In this document: positions 10,065 through 21,200 of the stretch, piece after piece
Numbering within the stretch: position 1 is the first letter of the stretch
Layout of the letters: each line of letters begins with the position of its first letter
Assembly: GCA_902651635.1 (NCBI GenBank)
Contig: CACRSC010000024.1
Span: forward strand, 196,275 to 260,274
Direction of reading: 5' to 3'
DNA from: Mastigamoeba balamuthi
Lineage: Eukaryota > Evosea > Mastigamoebida > Mastigamoebidae
Length of the DNA stretch: 64,000 bases
Program-made: the position numbers and the translations under genes
The notes under the pieces: model-generated
Told to the model about the DNA's origin: nothing
Seen by the model: the letters and a program-made list of their open reading frames with translations, nothing else
Databases searched by the model: none

Positions 10065-12006
10065 CTACTCCTGCTTGTCCTCGACATCAGGGCTGTCGCG
10101 CTGGGGCGCCAATGCCGCAGCCTCAAGCCCAGCGTGCACGCGCATGTGGACCTGCAGGAACATATTCACCTGCACAGAAACCAGTCGACTGAGTGGCAGG
10201 ACCACAGCAACGCTCGCTTTTGCGACGCGGGAAGGCGCAGCGCACCTCCTCGGGCCGGGAGAGGTGAGCAAAGTCACCACCGGACTTGATCTCGGCGAGC
10301 CGGGCCTCGGGGTAGAACTTGTTCATCTCGTCGCGGACGCTCTCGGGGGCTACGCACTTGTCCCTCACGACTATGAGCGTCACGCGGTCGCTGGGCACCA
10401 GCCGGGCAGGGTCCACGTTGGCCACAATGCAATTGAGCTCCAGGCGCGATGCGAGCTCGTCCCCCGGCATCTGGTCGGTCTGCTCGATGAGGAACTCGAC
10501 TGCCTGCGAAAGAGAACACTTGTCAGCTCGTTCCCGAGGCACAAAAGAAGGCTTTCCCATCACGAGAACAGATCTTCCGCGTGGTCTGGCAATGCTCGTG
10601 ACAACTAAACCAGATCAATTGAAGCAAATGCTTTGAGTTCCCACAAAAGAAGCACAATGACGATTTAATAAAACGAAGGCAAAAAAGAGACGCACATCAG
10701 AAATGCCCTCGTCGCGGGAGTTCCTTGGCAGGTTGCCAACGGCGTGCCGCTTGAGCACGACGTCGGGCATGACGCGGAGGACGGGGGCACACGGGGCGTT
10801 GTCGTGGAAGTACTGCGTGTCGCAGAACGAGTTGAGGAGGACCAGCGAGGCCACGCGGTCCGGCCGCTCCTGGGCGTAGAGCTGCGCCAGGAAGCCGCCA
10901 AGGCTCACGCCGAGCAGGTGCAGCGGGCACGGCAGCCCCACCCTGTCCACAAACGCGTCGAACGCGCGCACCCACTCGATGTGCGACCACACAGGCGGGC
11001 TGGCAACAGAAATCAAACGATAACCTGCGCGACCATGCGGTGAGTCCAGCAAAGCGAGATGAGCAGATTCAGTTCCACCGGCACTTGAATGGCAGAGGCA
11101 CATTGCGACCACGCAAGGGAAGTAGCTGCTGTATTGTCTCAAATGAATTATATCCAAATCAGCCAGAGACCCGATTTTCAAGGAGAAAGCGATGCGAACA
11201 CAAAAACAAAGTCCGATTCAAATGAGAAGGCCTCGAGCCTCGTCCAACGCAGAACTGCACACAACTGGAGAGCGCCCCCCCCCTGCCCAGGAAACGCGCG
11301 AGGAGGAGCGGCAGGAGAGAGCGGGGCACCTTTGGGGCAGAGGGCGACAAACTGGCGGAAGAAGGACTCGGCCTGGCCCAGCACGCCCGGCAGGCACACG
11401 AGGGGCGGCGCCTCGCGCGGCCCGTAGTCGAAGAACTTCCACGTGAGCTCGTCGACGTAGCCCTCGCGCAGCTGCACCGTGACCACCTGCCGCGTTGCAG
11501 CCCGCCCCGAGTCAGCCCGCCGCCCATCACAGCTCACATACCCGGAAAACGCAATAAAATCAATTGAATTCGCTGCCGCTGCCGCTGCTCTGCTGCTGCC
11601 CTGGGGGGAGGGGACCGAAATTCGAATTCGAGAGAAGTGCAAGGGGCACTGGCGCCTGCGTGGACGTCTGTTGTGCTGTGACGTGGCCGCTGCGCCGTTT
11701 GAGTTTCCGTTTGGGCGACTGCAACTGCCCGTTCGGGTCCGTCCGCTGCGCCCCACCGATTCTCCGCGGCGTGCAGGGGGCCCTTGCGGTGTGCCCGGTC
11801 ACCCGTGTGGCGGTGCGCCCGTGCTCTGGGCGTGGTGCTGCGCTGCCGCCGTTTTTGGGGGGTGTGGGAGACGCGGGAGACGCGAGAGACGCGAGAGACG
11901 TCGGGGGGCACTGGCAGGGGAGGCTGCGCACCCGCTGGAGCGCTGCCCACGAGCGGAAGAGCTTGTACTCCTTGCTGCTGGCGAGCTTGCTGCTGCTGCC
12001 GGACAT
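10065..12006 (-). CDS. SPG21: Maspardin (SPG21) alpha/beta-hydrolase-fold protein, 5 exons
   Basis: Exons: 12006-11932, 11486-11330, 11024-10696, 10503-10246 and 10169-10065, giving 307 aa; human maspardin has 308. Features along the protein match the family: SKEYKLFRSW near the start, a V-C-LPGVLGQAESFFRQ segment, the nucleophile-elbow GVSLGGFLAQLYAQ, LLNSFCDT, GNLPRNSRDEG, GDELASRLELNC and a NMFLQVHMR segment near the C-terminus. Maspardin is a cytosolic/endosomal protein that lacks a confirmed hydrolase activity and binds CD4 and ALDH16A1 in mammals; human loss causes Mast syndrome. Intron 1 (11487-11931) is long and contains a G-A-C-G-C-G-A-GA tandem run near 11875-11900 and a TCAATTGATTT element. 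It is divergent from the ART-SEL1 gene. Confidence 0.92.
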
Positions 12007-12219
12007 GTGGCCGTCTGCGGGCTGAATGAAAGAAGACTGTAAGACTGTGTGTGCCTGCGCACCAGTCGGGAAATATCTGCTTTGCCCTGATTTTCTCCAC
12101 ACCGCAGAGTATCTTCCCGGTATCTTCGGGTTCCACGCCGCACCTCCCAACAGTATTTCCCTTAATATCTGTCAGGCGGTGACGGCAGCACTGCACCTTT
12201 CGCACCCAGGCCAACGACT
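12007..12219. promoter_or_regulatory. Divergent SPG21 / ART-SEL1 intergenic region with GATATCT-type boxes
   Basis: 213 bases separate the two start codons. Boxes of the same type as at the RIOK3/TM2 promoter are present: GAAATATCTGC (12070), AGTATCTTCCCGGTATCTTCGGG (12108-12131) and TATTTCCC...AATATCTG (12151-12171). A promoter role is inferred from position. Confidence 0.4.
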
Positions 12220-14365
12220 ATGCCCCAGGACCCGCCCCAGCAGCCCCGTACGCCTGCCAGGCCCTCGCGGCTGCCCCTGGAGGCCCTCGCACACACGGCA
12301 GTTGTGGCAGCAACGCAGCAGCAGCAGCAGCCCACCTGCGCACCCGCGGAGACACGCACGGACCCCAGGGGCACCGCGTCGCACGTCCAGATGCGCATGA
12401 GCGACTGCAGCACGGTGCCGCACGTCCTGGACCCGCGGGAGCCCTGCGAGGCCGCCTGCGATATCGAAGGTGCCCCCCTCTTTCTTCGAACTCGAATTCG
12501 TGGATCTAACCCACCAGTCGCCGTCCGCGGACACAGCCGGAGCCAGTGCCCTCCTAGAGGTGCTCGAGAGCGCTGGCGTCGACAACTACGCCAGCATTCT
12601 CGTGGAGGGAAACACGACCTGCACTACTGGGTCCAATTTTTCCGCGGCTGCGGAGCTCTACGCCGCACCAGACGGGCTGGTCCGCCGAGTTCTGAACAAC
12701 GGACTCGAGTACAGTTCAGGCGCGGAGCTCTCTGCCTGGCGTGGTGTCGCCGCCGCGGTGAAGCGCAGCGCTCGCCAGCTGCCGGAGTTCTCGGGCATCG
12801 CCTTCCGCGGAGTCGTTGGCGACTGCTCGCGGATCCCCGCGGTTGGCGCGAGGGTGTTCTGGCGCACATTCCTCAGCGCCTCCACTGCTGCTGGCGACGC
12901 TGAGTCTCTGGTGGCCTCTGGAGGGGTTCTGTACGAGATGGGCCTGCGGGCAAAGTGCGGCTCCCGTCCCGCGAGGGACCTCGCGGGCCTCGCCGTCCAA
13001 GGCACCGCAAACGAAGTGCTGGTCGAGCCAAATGTGGTCTTCGAGGTCGTCTGCGTCTGCGAGTCTGGTTCGGCGACGCTCGTGACGCTCTCCCAGGTCC
13101 CCTGCGGCTCCGCGCTGCCCCGCGAGGACCTCATCTCTCCGCGGACTCCCCGCGAGGACCCCACGCTGCTCCTGCGCTCCGCCCTCGCCAGCATAGACTC
13201 CGCGCACTACAGCGACGCCCGCACAATGCTACTGCGTGCCCACAGTATCCCTGGACGCTGCTACCGCGACGGCGGGCTCACCTGCACGCTGGCGCTGCTG
13301 GGCCTGCGCTGCTCGTTCCCGGAGCTGTTCTCCGAGCTCGACGACCCCAGCGAGCCCGACCTCCAGCTCGAGGCCACCGCGTCCACGCCGGCAGAGCGCG
13401 AGGCCTGCGCAGCCCAGCTCGCCTCGTGGCACCAGTCCCCCGCATCCGCGTGGCTCGCGGGACTCCTGCAGTCGCTGCAGCCCTCCGCGGACATTTCCGA
13501 CGCCACGGGGCTCTTCCGCCGCGCCGCCTCCGCGGGCTGTGTCCCGGCCGCTGCGGCGCTGGGCGCGAATCTCCTGCGGGGCGCTGGCATTGCCCGCGAC
13601 CCCCAGCAGGCGTCCGACGTGCTCCGCGGACCCGCGGAGCTCGGGTGCTCACTGGCGCTGGCCGCGATGAGCAAATGCCTCCGCCGCACGCACGGAAACC
13701 CGCAGACGATCGCACGCCTGGCCGCGCGCTCCGCAGCGCTCGGCAGCGCGCAGGGCCTGTGCGCCCTGGGCCTCTGCTACGCGCACGGCGACGGCGTCCC
13801 TCGGGACTCGTCTCGCGCGCGCTCGCTGTTCGCCCGGGCCGCCGCGCTGGGCGACGCGCAGGCGCAGCACAACGTCGCAGTGCTCCTGCGCGACGCGGGC
13901 AGCGCCGAGCAGGCCGCGCGCTGGCACGCGCTCGCAGCGGCCCAGGGCCACGCGGGGTCGCAGTGCAGCCTCGCGGGGATGCTGCTGGCGGGCGCCGGCG
14001 TCGTGCGCGACGAGTGCGAGGCCGCGCGGCTGTGGGCGCTGGCGGCCGCGCAGGGCGACGCGCGGGCGCAGTGCAACGCGGGGCTCTGCCTCGAGCAGGG
14101 CTGCGGAGTGCGCAGGGACCCGTGCGCGGCCGCCGAGATGTACAGGAGGGCGGCGGCGCAGGGCTACGCGGCGGCGACGCATAGGCTGGCGCTGTGCTAC
14201 GAGGAGGGCGTCGGCGTGCAGCGCGACGCCGCCAGGGCCGCGAGGCTCCACGCGAGGGCGCGCAGGCAGGGGCACACCGACTGCAAGCCCGCGGACGCTG
14301 CAGTTGTGTACGTCCCCGAGGCGCTGCCCACGTCCTGCGTCGACGACATGAGCGAGGATAAATAG
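12220..14365 (+). CDS. ADP-ribosyltransferase (R-S-E type) fused to SEL1-like repeats, 2 exons
   Basis: Exons 12220-12469 and 12537-14365 give 692 aa. Joining GAAG to the acceptor at 12536 keeps frame. The N-terminal ~85 aa are Pro/Gln-rich. Residues ~130-270 look like an arginine-ADP-ribosyltransferase fold: a long helix ending in AAAVKRSARQLPEF, then the Arg of IAFRGVVG, the Ser motif FLSAST, and NEVLVEPNVVFEVV with the catalytic-Glu segment. The usual ExE has Ala in the first position (TANEVL), which in the family argues against arginine as target. The C-terminal ~280 aa hold about six SEL1 repeats (AxxGxAxAQ...LGxxYxxGxGVxRD), which act as protein-binding scaffolds. The last ~95 bases plus flank are copied at 15531-15630. 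The ART call is by motif only and could be wrong; the SEL1 repeats are clear. Confidence 0.8.
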
Positions 14366-15529
14366 AATTCACTCAGCACTCAGTATGAAGCGTTTGATAA
14401 CACCGATAACCCCTGTTACATTACTTTGTTCGGGGGCGGGGGGTTGTGTTGTCCATTGAAAGAGGTACTAGAGCCGCCATCTTTGGGGCCAATGGACTCT
14501 GGTCCGGAACGCTTACCGCAACTGACACTGAAACTGAGACTGAAACTGACATTGTAACTGAGACTGTAACTGACTCTGACACTGGCACTGTAACTGTGAC
14601 TGAAACTGAAGCTGAAACTGAGACTGAAACTGAGATTGAAACTGGCACTGTCACTGTCACTGAAACTGACACTGCAACCCACACTGTAACTGGCACTGTA
14701 ACTGACACTGAAGCTGACAGTGAAACGGTCACCGCATTGAGAATTTAACTGAGACTGGCGGAGCTCAGGGTTGCACAGAAGGCTCAGATAGCACATACAA
14801 CGACGCAGAGTAACAGCAGAGGGCACAGCAGATGCAGACAGGACTACAGACAGAGTGCAGACCTATACCGAGGAAGACTTCAGGCCTGTATTCGGAAGCG
14901 GACACGAAGGCGAGACTGTCGGCAGAAGGCCAATAAAGTAGTGAATCAGCCGTGACGAAGCGCACCAGTCACCCTGAAAAGTATCTGAACCCAGATTCTT
15001 CTCTACGCAGCCTTTCCCGGTTTACGTGGTGTGCTGTCCTCACTCGCAGAGCACTCATGACCCCATACTGGTTCGTATTGCGAGACTTGATCCAAGTGCG
15101 CCCTCCGTACAAGTTTTAATTTTAAAACTATTAGTTTTTATCTTGATAACCGCAGTTCGCGGTCTTTTTTCCCGCGCGAATATGTGCAGTGCGCAACAGA
15201 GCGCCGCGGTGTCCGTAGAACGCGGGCGTGCATGCCGGGCCTTGTGCAGGGGCTCTGTGGACTGAAGCGCTCAGTAGGACAGCACAACGCACGGGACAGA
15301 TGGCCCTGTCTCTTCGAAGCAGTTGATGCCCAACTAATTGGTGCAGCACCATCTCTCGGCTACATCGCTCGCTGTGCGAAGCGCGCCGTTGCTGTGCCCC
15401 ATCGATAGCCTGCACCGAGGTTGCACATGCCTGTGGGCGCCGAAGCAGCAGAGCTCGCCGGCTTGTTGGAATGTACGCGCGGACCCTGGGGGCTGCGCGG
15501 GGGAGATGTGCAGCATCGTCAGTGCCGAN
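14272..15529. repeat. Tandem duplication unit 1 (block B), starting inside the ART-SEL1 3' end
   Basis: The sequence from GCACACCGACTGCAAGCC (14272) to GTCAGTGCCGA (about 15529) recurs, with few differences, from 15531 to about 17025. It covers the last 31 codons of ART-SEL1, the (ACTGNN)n array, a CAATAAAGTAGTGAATCAG segment and a TTTCCCGCGCGAA segment. Relative to unit 2 it lacks about 210 bases (those at 16234-16440). No intact gene lies downstream of 14365. Confidence 0.85.
14515..14745. repeat. Degenerate hexamer array (ACTGNN)n, copy B
   Basis: About 38 hexamers of the pattern ACTG followed by AA, AC, AG, TA, GC or TG. The left flank GGACTCTGGTCCGGAACGCTTA and the right flank GACAGTGAAACGGTCACC are shared with copy C, so the two arrays are homologous and not independent expansions. 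Confidence 0.9.
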
Positions 15530-15530
15530 G

Positions 15531-15624
15531 GCACACCGACTGCAAGCCCGCGGACGCTGCAGTTGTGTACGTCCCCGAGGCGCTGCCCACGTCCTGCGTC
15601 GACGTCATGAGCGAGGATAAATAA
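15531..15624 (+). pseudogene. Duplicated C-terminal fragment of the ART-SEL1 gene
   Basis: About 31 codons identical or nearly so to the end of the gene at 12220-14365, including the ALPTSCVD-x-MSEDK end, with no start, no ART domain and no SEL1 repeats. It is a by-product of the 1.3-1.5 kb tandem duplication. No independent product is expected. Confidence 0.8.
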
Positions 15625-15779
15625 AATACACTCAGCACTCAGTATGAATGAAGCGTTTGATAACACCGATAACCCCTGTTACATTACTTTGTTCGGGGGC
15701 GGGGGGTTGTGTTGTCCATTGAAAGAGGTACTAGAGCCGCCATCTTTGGGGCCAATGGACTCTGGTCCGGAACGCTTAT

Positions 15780-16045
15780 CGCACTGAGACTGAAACTGAG
15801 ACTGAAACTGACACTGTAACTGAGACTGTAACTGACACTGACACTGGCACTGAAACTGACACTGAAACTGGCACTATAACTGGCACTGTAACTGTGACTG
15901 AAACTGAAACTGAAACTGACACTGCAACTGAGACTGAAACTGAGATTGAAACTGGCACTGTCACTGTCACTGAAACTGACACTGCAACTGACACTGTAAC
16001 TGGCACTGTAACTGACACTGAAGCTGACAGTGAAACGGTCACCGT
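15780..16045. repeat. Degenerate hexamer array (ACTGNN)n, copy C
   Basis: About 44 hexamers with the same flanks as copy B but six more repeats and a different internal order of the variable dinucleotides. This indicates expansion or contraction after duplication. Confidence 0.9.
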
Positions 16046-17084
16046 ATTGAGAATTTAACTGAGACTGGCGGAGCTCAGGGTGGCAAAGCTCAGATAGCAC
16101 ATACAACGACGCAGAGTAACAGCAGAGGGCACAGCAGATGCAGACAGGACTACAGACAGAGTGCAGACCTATACCGAGGAAGACTTCAGGCCTGTATTCG
16201 GAAGCGGACACGAAGGCGAGACTGTCGGCAGAAGGGATACCGTTTTCTGAGGCACACAGCGTGGCAGACTTCAGATTGCAGGCAGTAGGCGACACAGGCA
16301 AATCGACACAAAACAGACTCCAGAGGGCTGCAGAGGCAGCAAAGAGACGCGGTAGAGATGGCGGATAGCTAAGGGCACAGAAGGTCCGAAGCTGATCGGA
16401 CGTCTTAGGCTCCTCTCTTATCGTGCTCCGTCTGTGGGCGCCAATAAAGTAGTGAATCAGACGTGACGAAGCGCACCAGTCACCCTGAAAAGTATCTACC
16501 CCAGATTCTTCTCTACGCAGCCTTTCCCGGTTTACGTGGTGTGCTGTCCTCACTCGCAGAGCACTCATGACCCCTTACTGGTTCGTATTGCGAGACTTGA
16601 TCCAAGTGCGCCCTCCGGATTAGTTTTTACTTAATAACCGCAGTTCGCGGTCTTTTTTTCCCGCGCGAGTATGTGCAGTGCGCGACAGAGCGCCGCGGTG
16701 TCCGTAGAACGCGGGCGTGCATGCCGGGCCTTGTGCAGGGGCTCTGTGGACTGAAGCGCTCAGTAGGACAGCACAACGCACGAGACAGATGGCCCCGTCT
16801 CTTCGACGCAGATGATGCCCAACTAATTGGCGTAGCACCGCTTCATCTCTCGGCTACATCGCTCGCTGTGCGAAGCGCGCCGTTGCTGTTCCCCATCGAT
16901 AGCCTGCACCGAGGTTGCACATGCCTGTGGGCGCCGAAGCAGCAGAGCTCGCCGGCTTGTTGGAATGTGCACTGCGGACCCTGGGGGCTGCGCGGGGAGA
17001 TGTGCAGCATCGTCAGTGCCGAAGGGTTCCTTGGCGGCCACTGTGTGTGTGTCGCTGCTGTCGCAGAGGCAGGGCAGCTGGCTC

Positions 17085-17425
17085 AACACAACGCTCTCCT
17101 CATTCGCCTCGGACAGCTCCGGCGACGACGACGGAGATTTCTCGGTGGCTTCTCTGCTGCGCCGCGACGCCGCTGGCGCTGCTGGGCGGCGGGATCGTGG
17201 AGCCCCAGGCCCAGTCAGGGACGACAACGTACTTGCTTGCGCATGAGGGAGCCGTGCCATGCAGAGGCTGCGAGCAGCGCCAAGCAGGCGTGCGCTCACG
17301 ACGAGACAGCGAAGCAGCACTCCTGTGGACGGGAGGGCAGAGCACGTCGTGGTCGTCGTCGTCGTACGAGTTGAGACGCTCAGCAGCATCCGCGAGATGC
17401 TCAGCAGCGCCATGCGTGTGGAGAC
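17085..17425 (-). pseudogene. Degenerate copy of the transporter C-terminal exon
   Basis: On the minus strand this matches the end of the transporter at 57851-58250. Shared landmarks include CTCGTACGAC, GCTGAG, TGGCACGGCTCCCTCATGC-like sequence, the acidic SSPELSEANEE end and its stop region. Frames are broken and the middle is deleted. It is the same fragment as at 4195-4450, in the opposite orientation. Confidence 0.65.
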
Positions 17426-17639
17426 ACCTCTGCCTCGGGGGCGAGTGCAGCCCTGCTCTGCTGGCTGTCAGCTGAGTCGGTATTTTCTCCATTCTCGGAT
17501 GATGGCGGTCCACGGAAGTCCGGGCAGGCAGGCAACAACGAACGCCCACGTGGTGTCTGTCACGGAGTCCCATAAGTACGGTCTGTAGTTCCGTGTGCAC
17601 GTCTGCCTGTTTTCTTGACTGGTCTGCTTTTGTTATTTC

Positions 17640-17800
17640 AGTTCCCACAATTTCGCACCCGGCTGGTGCGCAATTGCGGCCTCTCATGCGTCAATGCGCG
17701 GCCTGCTCGGCACTGTGGAGCGCCCAGCGGGCTCAGCAGGGCCTGATGCCGTACGCCGGGGGCATCATGCCCCTGGGGCGGCACGGGGCCCAGGTCCAGA
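17640..17800 (-). pseudogene. Inverted copy of the TM2 gene 3' end and flank
   Basis: The reverse complement matches 3835-3990: the last codons of the TM2 gene (GGGGGCATCATGCCCC on the plus strand here), its stop codon and about 100 bases of 3' flank, with scattered substitutions. No TM2 helices are present. The similarity stops abruptly near 17800. Confidence 0.75.
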
Positions 17801-17810
17801 GCTGATTGCC

Positions 17811-18280
17811 ACTCGGAGGAACACCCTCTAAGTATTCCCGAGGCTGCCATCCCAGTGCCAGCGTCATCTGCGCAAGTCTAGGGTTCAGAACCCCATCAGC
17901 ATCGTGTCTCGTTCTATCATACAGTACCAGAACGGCCCATCGGCCTGTGCTGCTGCGTTCTTACACATGTCCTGCGAACGAAGAGAAGTGGGTGTGCCAA
18001 GAGCCCTGCGACTGCCCCACGTCAACTACAGTGCCACCTGCATGTGGAGCTGCATTATAGAACCTTTGTTTATTTGCAGAATTGCGCTGATCAGAATGGT
18101 GAACACCTCAGTGTCCGGTACCACCCGATCGGGGCACAGGGTACAAATCATCCTGAAGAATGAAGCCCCTATGGTGGTTATTCAGTTGTGGGGACCACAT
18201 TCACTGAGCGGGCTCTAGCACTCTCAAGGATTGAATTGTCTTTCTTTTTATGAAGCTCGTGTTTTTTCGTGCAAGATGGT
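17811..18280. other. Intergenic stretch between block C and the first cyclase gene
   Basis: 470 bases of mixed composition. I see no gene, repeat or RNA signature. It should include the 3' untranslated region of the cyclase gene whose stop is at 18281. Confidence 0.5.
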
Positions 18281-21200
18281 TCATTGTGCTTTCGGTTCTA
18301 TCAGGGCAAACACCGTCTGAGTGCCTTTTCCTTTGAGCAGCATTGCCTGCGGTTTCTCGAAGAAATAATCGCTTGATGCAAGAGACTGTGTTACCGAGTC
18401 ACACAGGATCTCACCTGGCTGCGCGTGTGCCTTCAGCCGTGCAGCCTGAGCAGTAGAAGAGGTTAACACTTACATATTGATTATTAGTATCGTACCATGT
18501 TCACTGTATCTGACCACAAATCGTAGATCCAATTCCTTTTCCCAATAATGCCACCAGCACACGGACCCGAGCTGACTCCAATGCGAAGGCATACCTGGTT
18601 TGTGCCCACCAGGATCATTTCTTTGCTGAATCTCTGAAACTCCAGGGCCATTGCGAGCATTGTCTGAGCATGCCTGGGATTCTCTTGAGGAACGCCAGAT
18701 GCAGCCACTAGGTCAGAAAAGCAATTGTGAGTCAATAAATGGGAATTATATAGAAGATACGCACAATATACATCAAGGATGGTCTTGATCTTAGTGACAC
18801 CGCATTTCTCAGTGATTCCATCCAGGCCCTCAATATACTCACTCAAAAACACCGACACAAGAGCGGGAGGGTTAACAGTGGCCCAGTCCTTAAAGCCAAC
18901 AATGTCGCAGAAGAGGATGCTTGACGATGCGAATGTCTCGTTGGGCAGGGTCCCTGACTGGAGCAAAGGAAAAACATGCTCTGGAAACATTGACTGAAGT
19001 ATTCCAATAAGCCTCCTGTAGGTGAATATTAAACAAGCGTATTGAGAAAGCTTGCCTGTGTTGATCAACTCTGGAGTGGAGCAGATTGTTTATCGAAGTA
19101 GCTATGTTCTCCAGTTGTTGATTCCCCCTGAACTGAACTGTTTCATCAATTGTCTTTGACGCGACCCTAATTATGGCTCTTGACAGACGAGTAAGACCGT
19201 GAAAAACGATCAGTTCCACAAGGGCGATGCTGCCAATCAAATCGGCAACCAGAACACAAGCCCCAATTCCACAAAGAACCCCGAAGAGGTGCTTCTGTTC
19301 AGTTAATACTCTGGAACTCCGAACACTGATAAGAAGTACTCCGTTTCCTCCTCTCTGTACTTCCAGTTAACTTTTGAATTGACTAAGTGGGCATACACTG
19401 TTGGAAAATACAGATCCTTCAACAATCACTGTGAAGTTTGTAGTTGTTGCAGTTGGACAGAACAGAGTTAAATCAGAAAGAACGTTCTTTCCATTAACAG
19501 TCACAGAGTGTATATAGTGCTCTGTATTGGAATGTCAGAACACGAAAATCTGGGACTATGTACCATTGATCACTGATCCTGGTTCACTGGTGTTACGACT
19601 CGGAGTATTCCAGAGACTTCGCAATTGAACAGAAGTACTGCTCTCTGAATATAAAACTCCAATGCACATGCTCATCACCGTGACTTTTCCAGGAAGTACT
19701 TGCTTGAAGTGACGAAGAAGCACAACCCAGCCAACAACAGGAGAAGTGATTGTATTGGAAACAGGAAATGATGCAGCCAATCTGCTAATTCCCCTGAATA
19801 AATGAAGGGTCAGAGGTATATAAAAAGGGAATGTGTAAATAAAAAAGTTACATTGTGGGATCAAACAGCAAAAGGGTAAACAGGCCATGTGAAGCAATCT
19901 GCTCAGATAGTACTGATATCTCATACCCAGATATATTTCTGGGACCATTTGTCTCCACATCGAGCGCAGCACTATTCAGAAGAGTTCCATTGAGAGTGAA
20001 ATAGAGGATTCCATCTATGTTGTTGATTGTCATCATCGGAAAGTCCACGACCATTGTTTGCCAAAACCACCCATTCGGATCACCTGCCAGCACGAATTCC
20101 GTTGCCAGATTCTGCGGGATGTAATTAGAATGACGACCCCAGCTAAGTCCTTACCCAGCATCCCCAGCCACCAGCAACGTCGTGCAGATCACTAAGAGCA
20201 GCTTCCAGTGCACGGGACACTCAGTTGATATCAGAAACTGCCCTGTGCTCCATCAGTTGCACAGTGGTACTACTCATCGTGCTAACAAGAAAACCCACGA
20301 GGGCACCAATAGAGACAGCCAAAAGAGCCACCACGCCAGCAATAATGCCGAGCCTCAAGGACCTCAGAATCCGAATGAGCACCGCTTGCTTGCAATCTTT
20401 AGTCGCATTTGAGGCATTGTTGTCAACGGCCTGAATAACACTGAGCAATCCATTTGAGTTGAAAGACGCCTCAGAAGATACATCGGATATACAGTCCACA
20501 ATAGCCGGCACAATCCTCCATGTTGGAATACCTTCGACAAAAACACCTGTGGCTTCCAGAGAGAACAGACTGTCACATTCTTCATTAAGAATATCCCTGG
20601 ACCGAGAGCAGCACAAAATCTCTGCTGGAGTGGCAGATTCCTGTATCTCTTGGGATAGATGAACTGCTCTCGGATTTGAGAAACGGTTGAACAGTGTGCC
20701 ATACCTGAGGGCCCCCATATTTCGAAGAATTGTTTCTTCAGGCCAATTATTGAGGTGCTGCAGGACCCTGTGGCAATTCCCATTCGGAACTGAAGTGCTT
20801 GATCTGACTTTGCCATTTTATGCCCTTTGCAGAGCCTGCCAATGTGTAAGTACCTTTAATGTTGAATATAATGATAACCTAGAGAATTGCAGAGCGACAC
20901 CAACTGATACTCTGACGCAGTTTGGCACAGGAGCCATTCCACTGATAACCACTGCAAATGTCGTCAGACTTGACTTGCAAAATTATTTACCGTATGCATC
21001 ACCAATCGTCATCACTTTTGTGGCACCCTGACTGAAAACGATGTCGTCCATCTTGCTGAAGACATGGTTCAGATAGCCCGTCACCACATCTGGTGTCAGT
21101 GCTGATGACCTGAGGAGGAAATATGTAAGCTAATCAGTAACTGTATCTTCTCAAGCGTGCCACTGAGTGAAGTTACAGATGTCGGCAAAGAGAACAGATG

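Larger units (their letters stand above)
15531..17027. repeat. Tandem duplication unit 2 (block C), after a single ambiguous base at 15530
   Basis: Starts with a second copy of the ART-SEL1 coding end, identical except for a few bases (for example GACGTCATG in place of GACGACATG). It runs through array C (15780-16045) and the 16440-16480 CAATAAAGTAGTGAATCAG segment to the GTCAGTGCCGAAGGG junction near 17025. The unit boundary coincides exactly with the lone n at 15530. That is where an assembler would join two near-identical copies. Confidence 0.85.
17028..17810. repeat. Distal part of block C: transporter tail plus TM2 tail
   Basis: Continues the duplication with GAAGGGTTCCTTGGCGGCC, also found at 57778 in block D as GAAGGGTTCCTTGTCGGCC. 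A damaged transporter fragment follows (17085-17425). Last comes a reverse-complement copy of the TM2 3' end and flank (17640-17800). The order is the mirror image of block A, so A and C are inverted copies about 10 kb apart. Confidence 0.75.
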
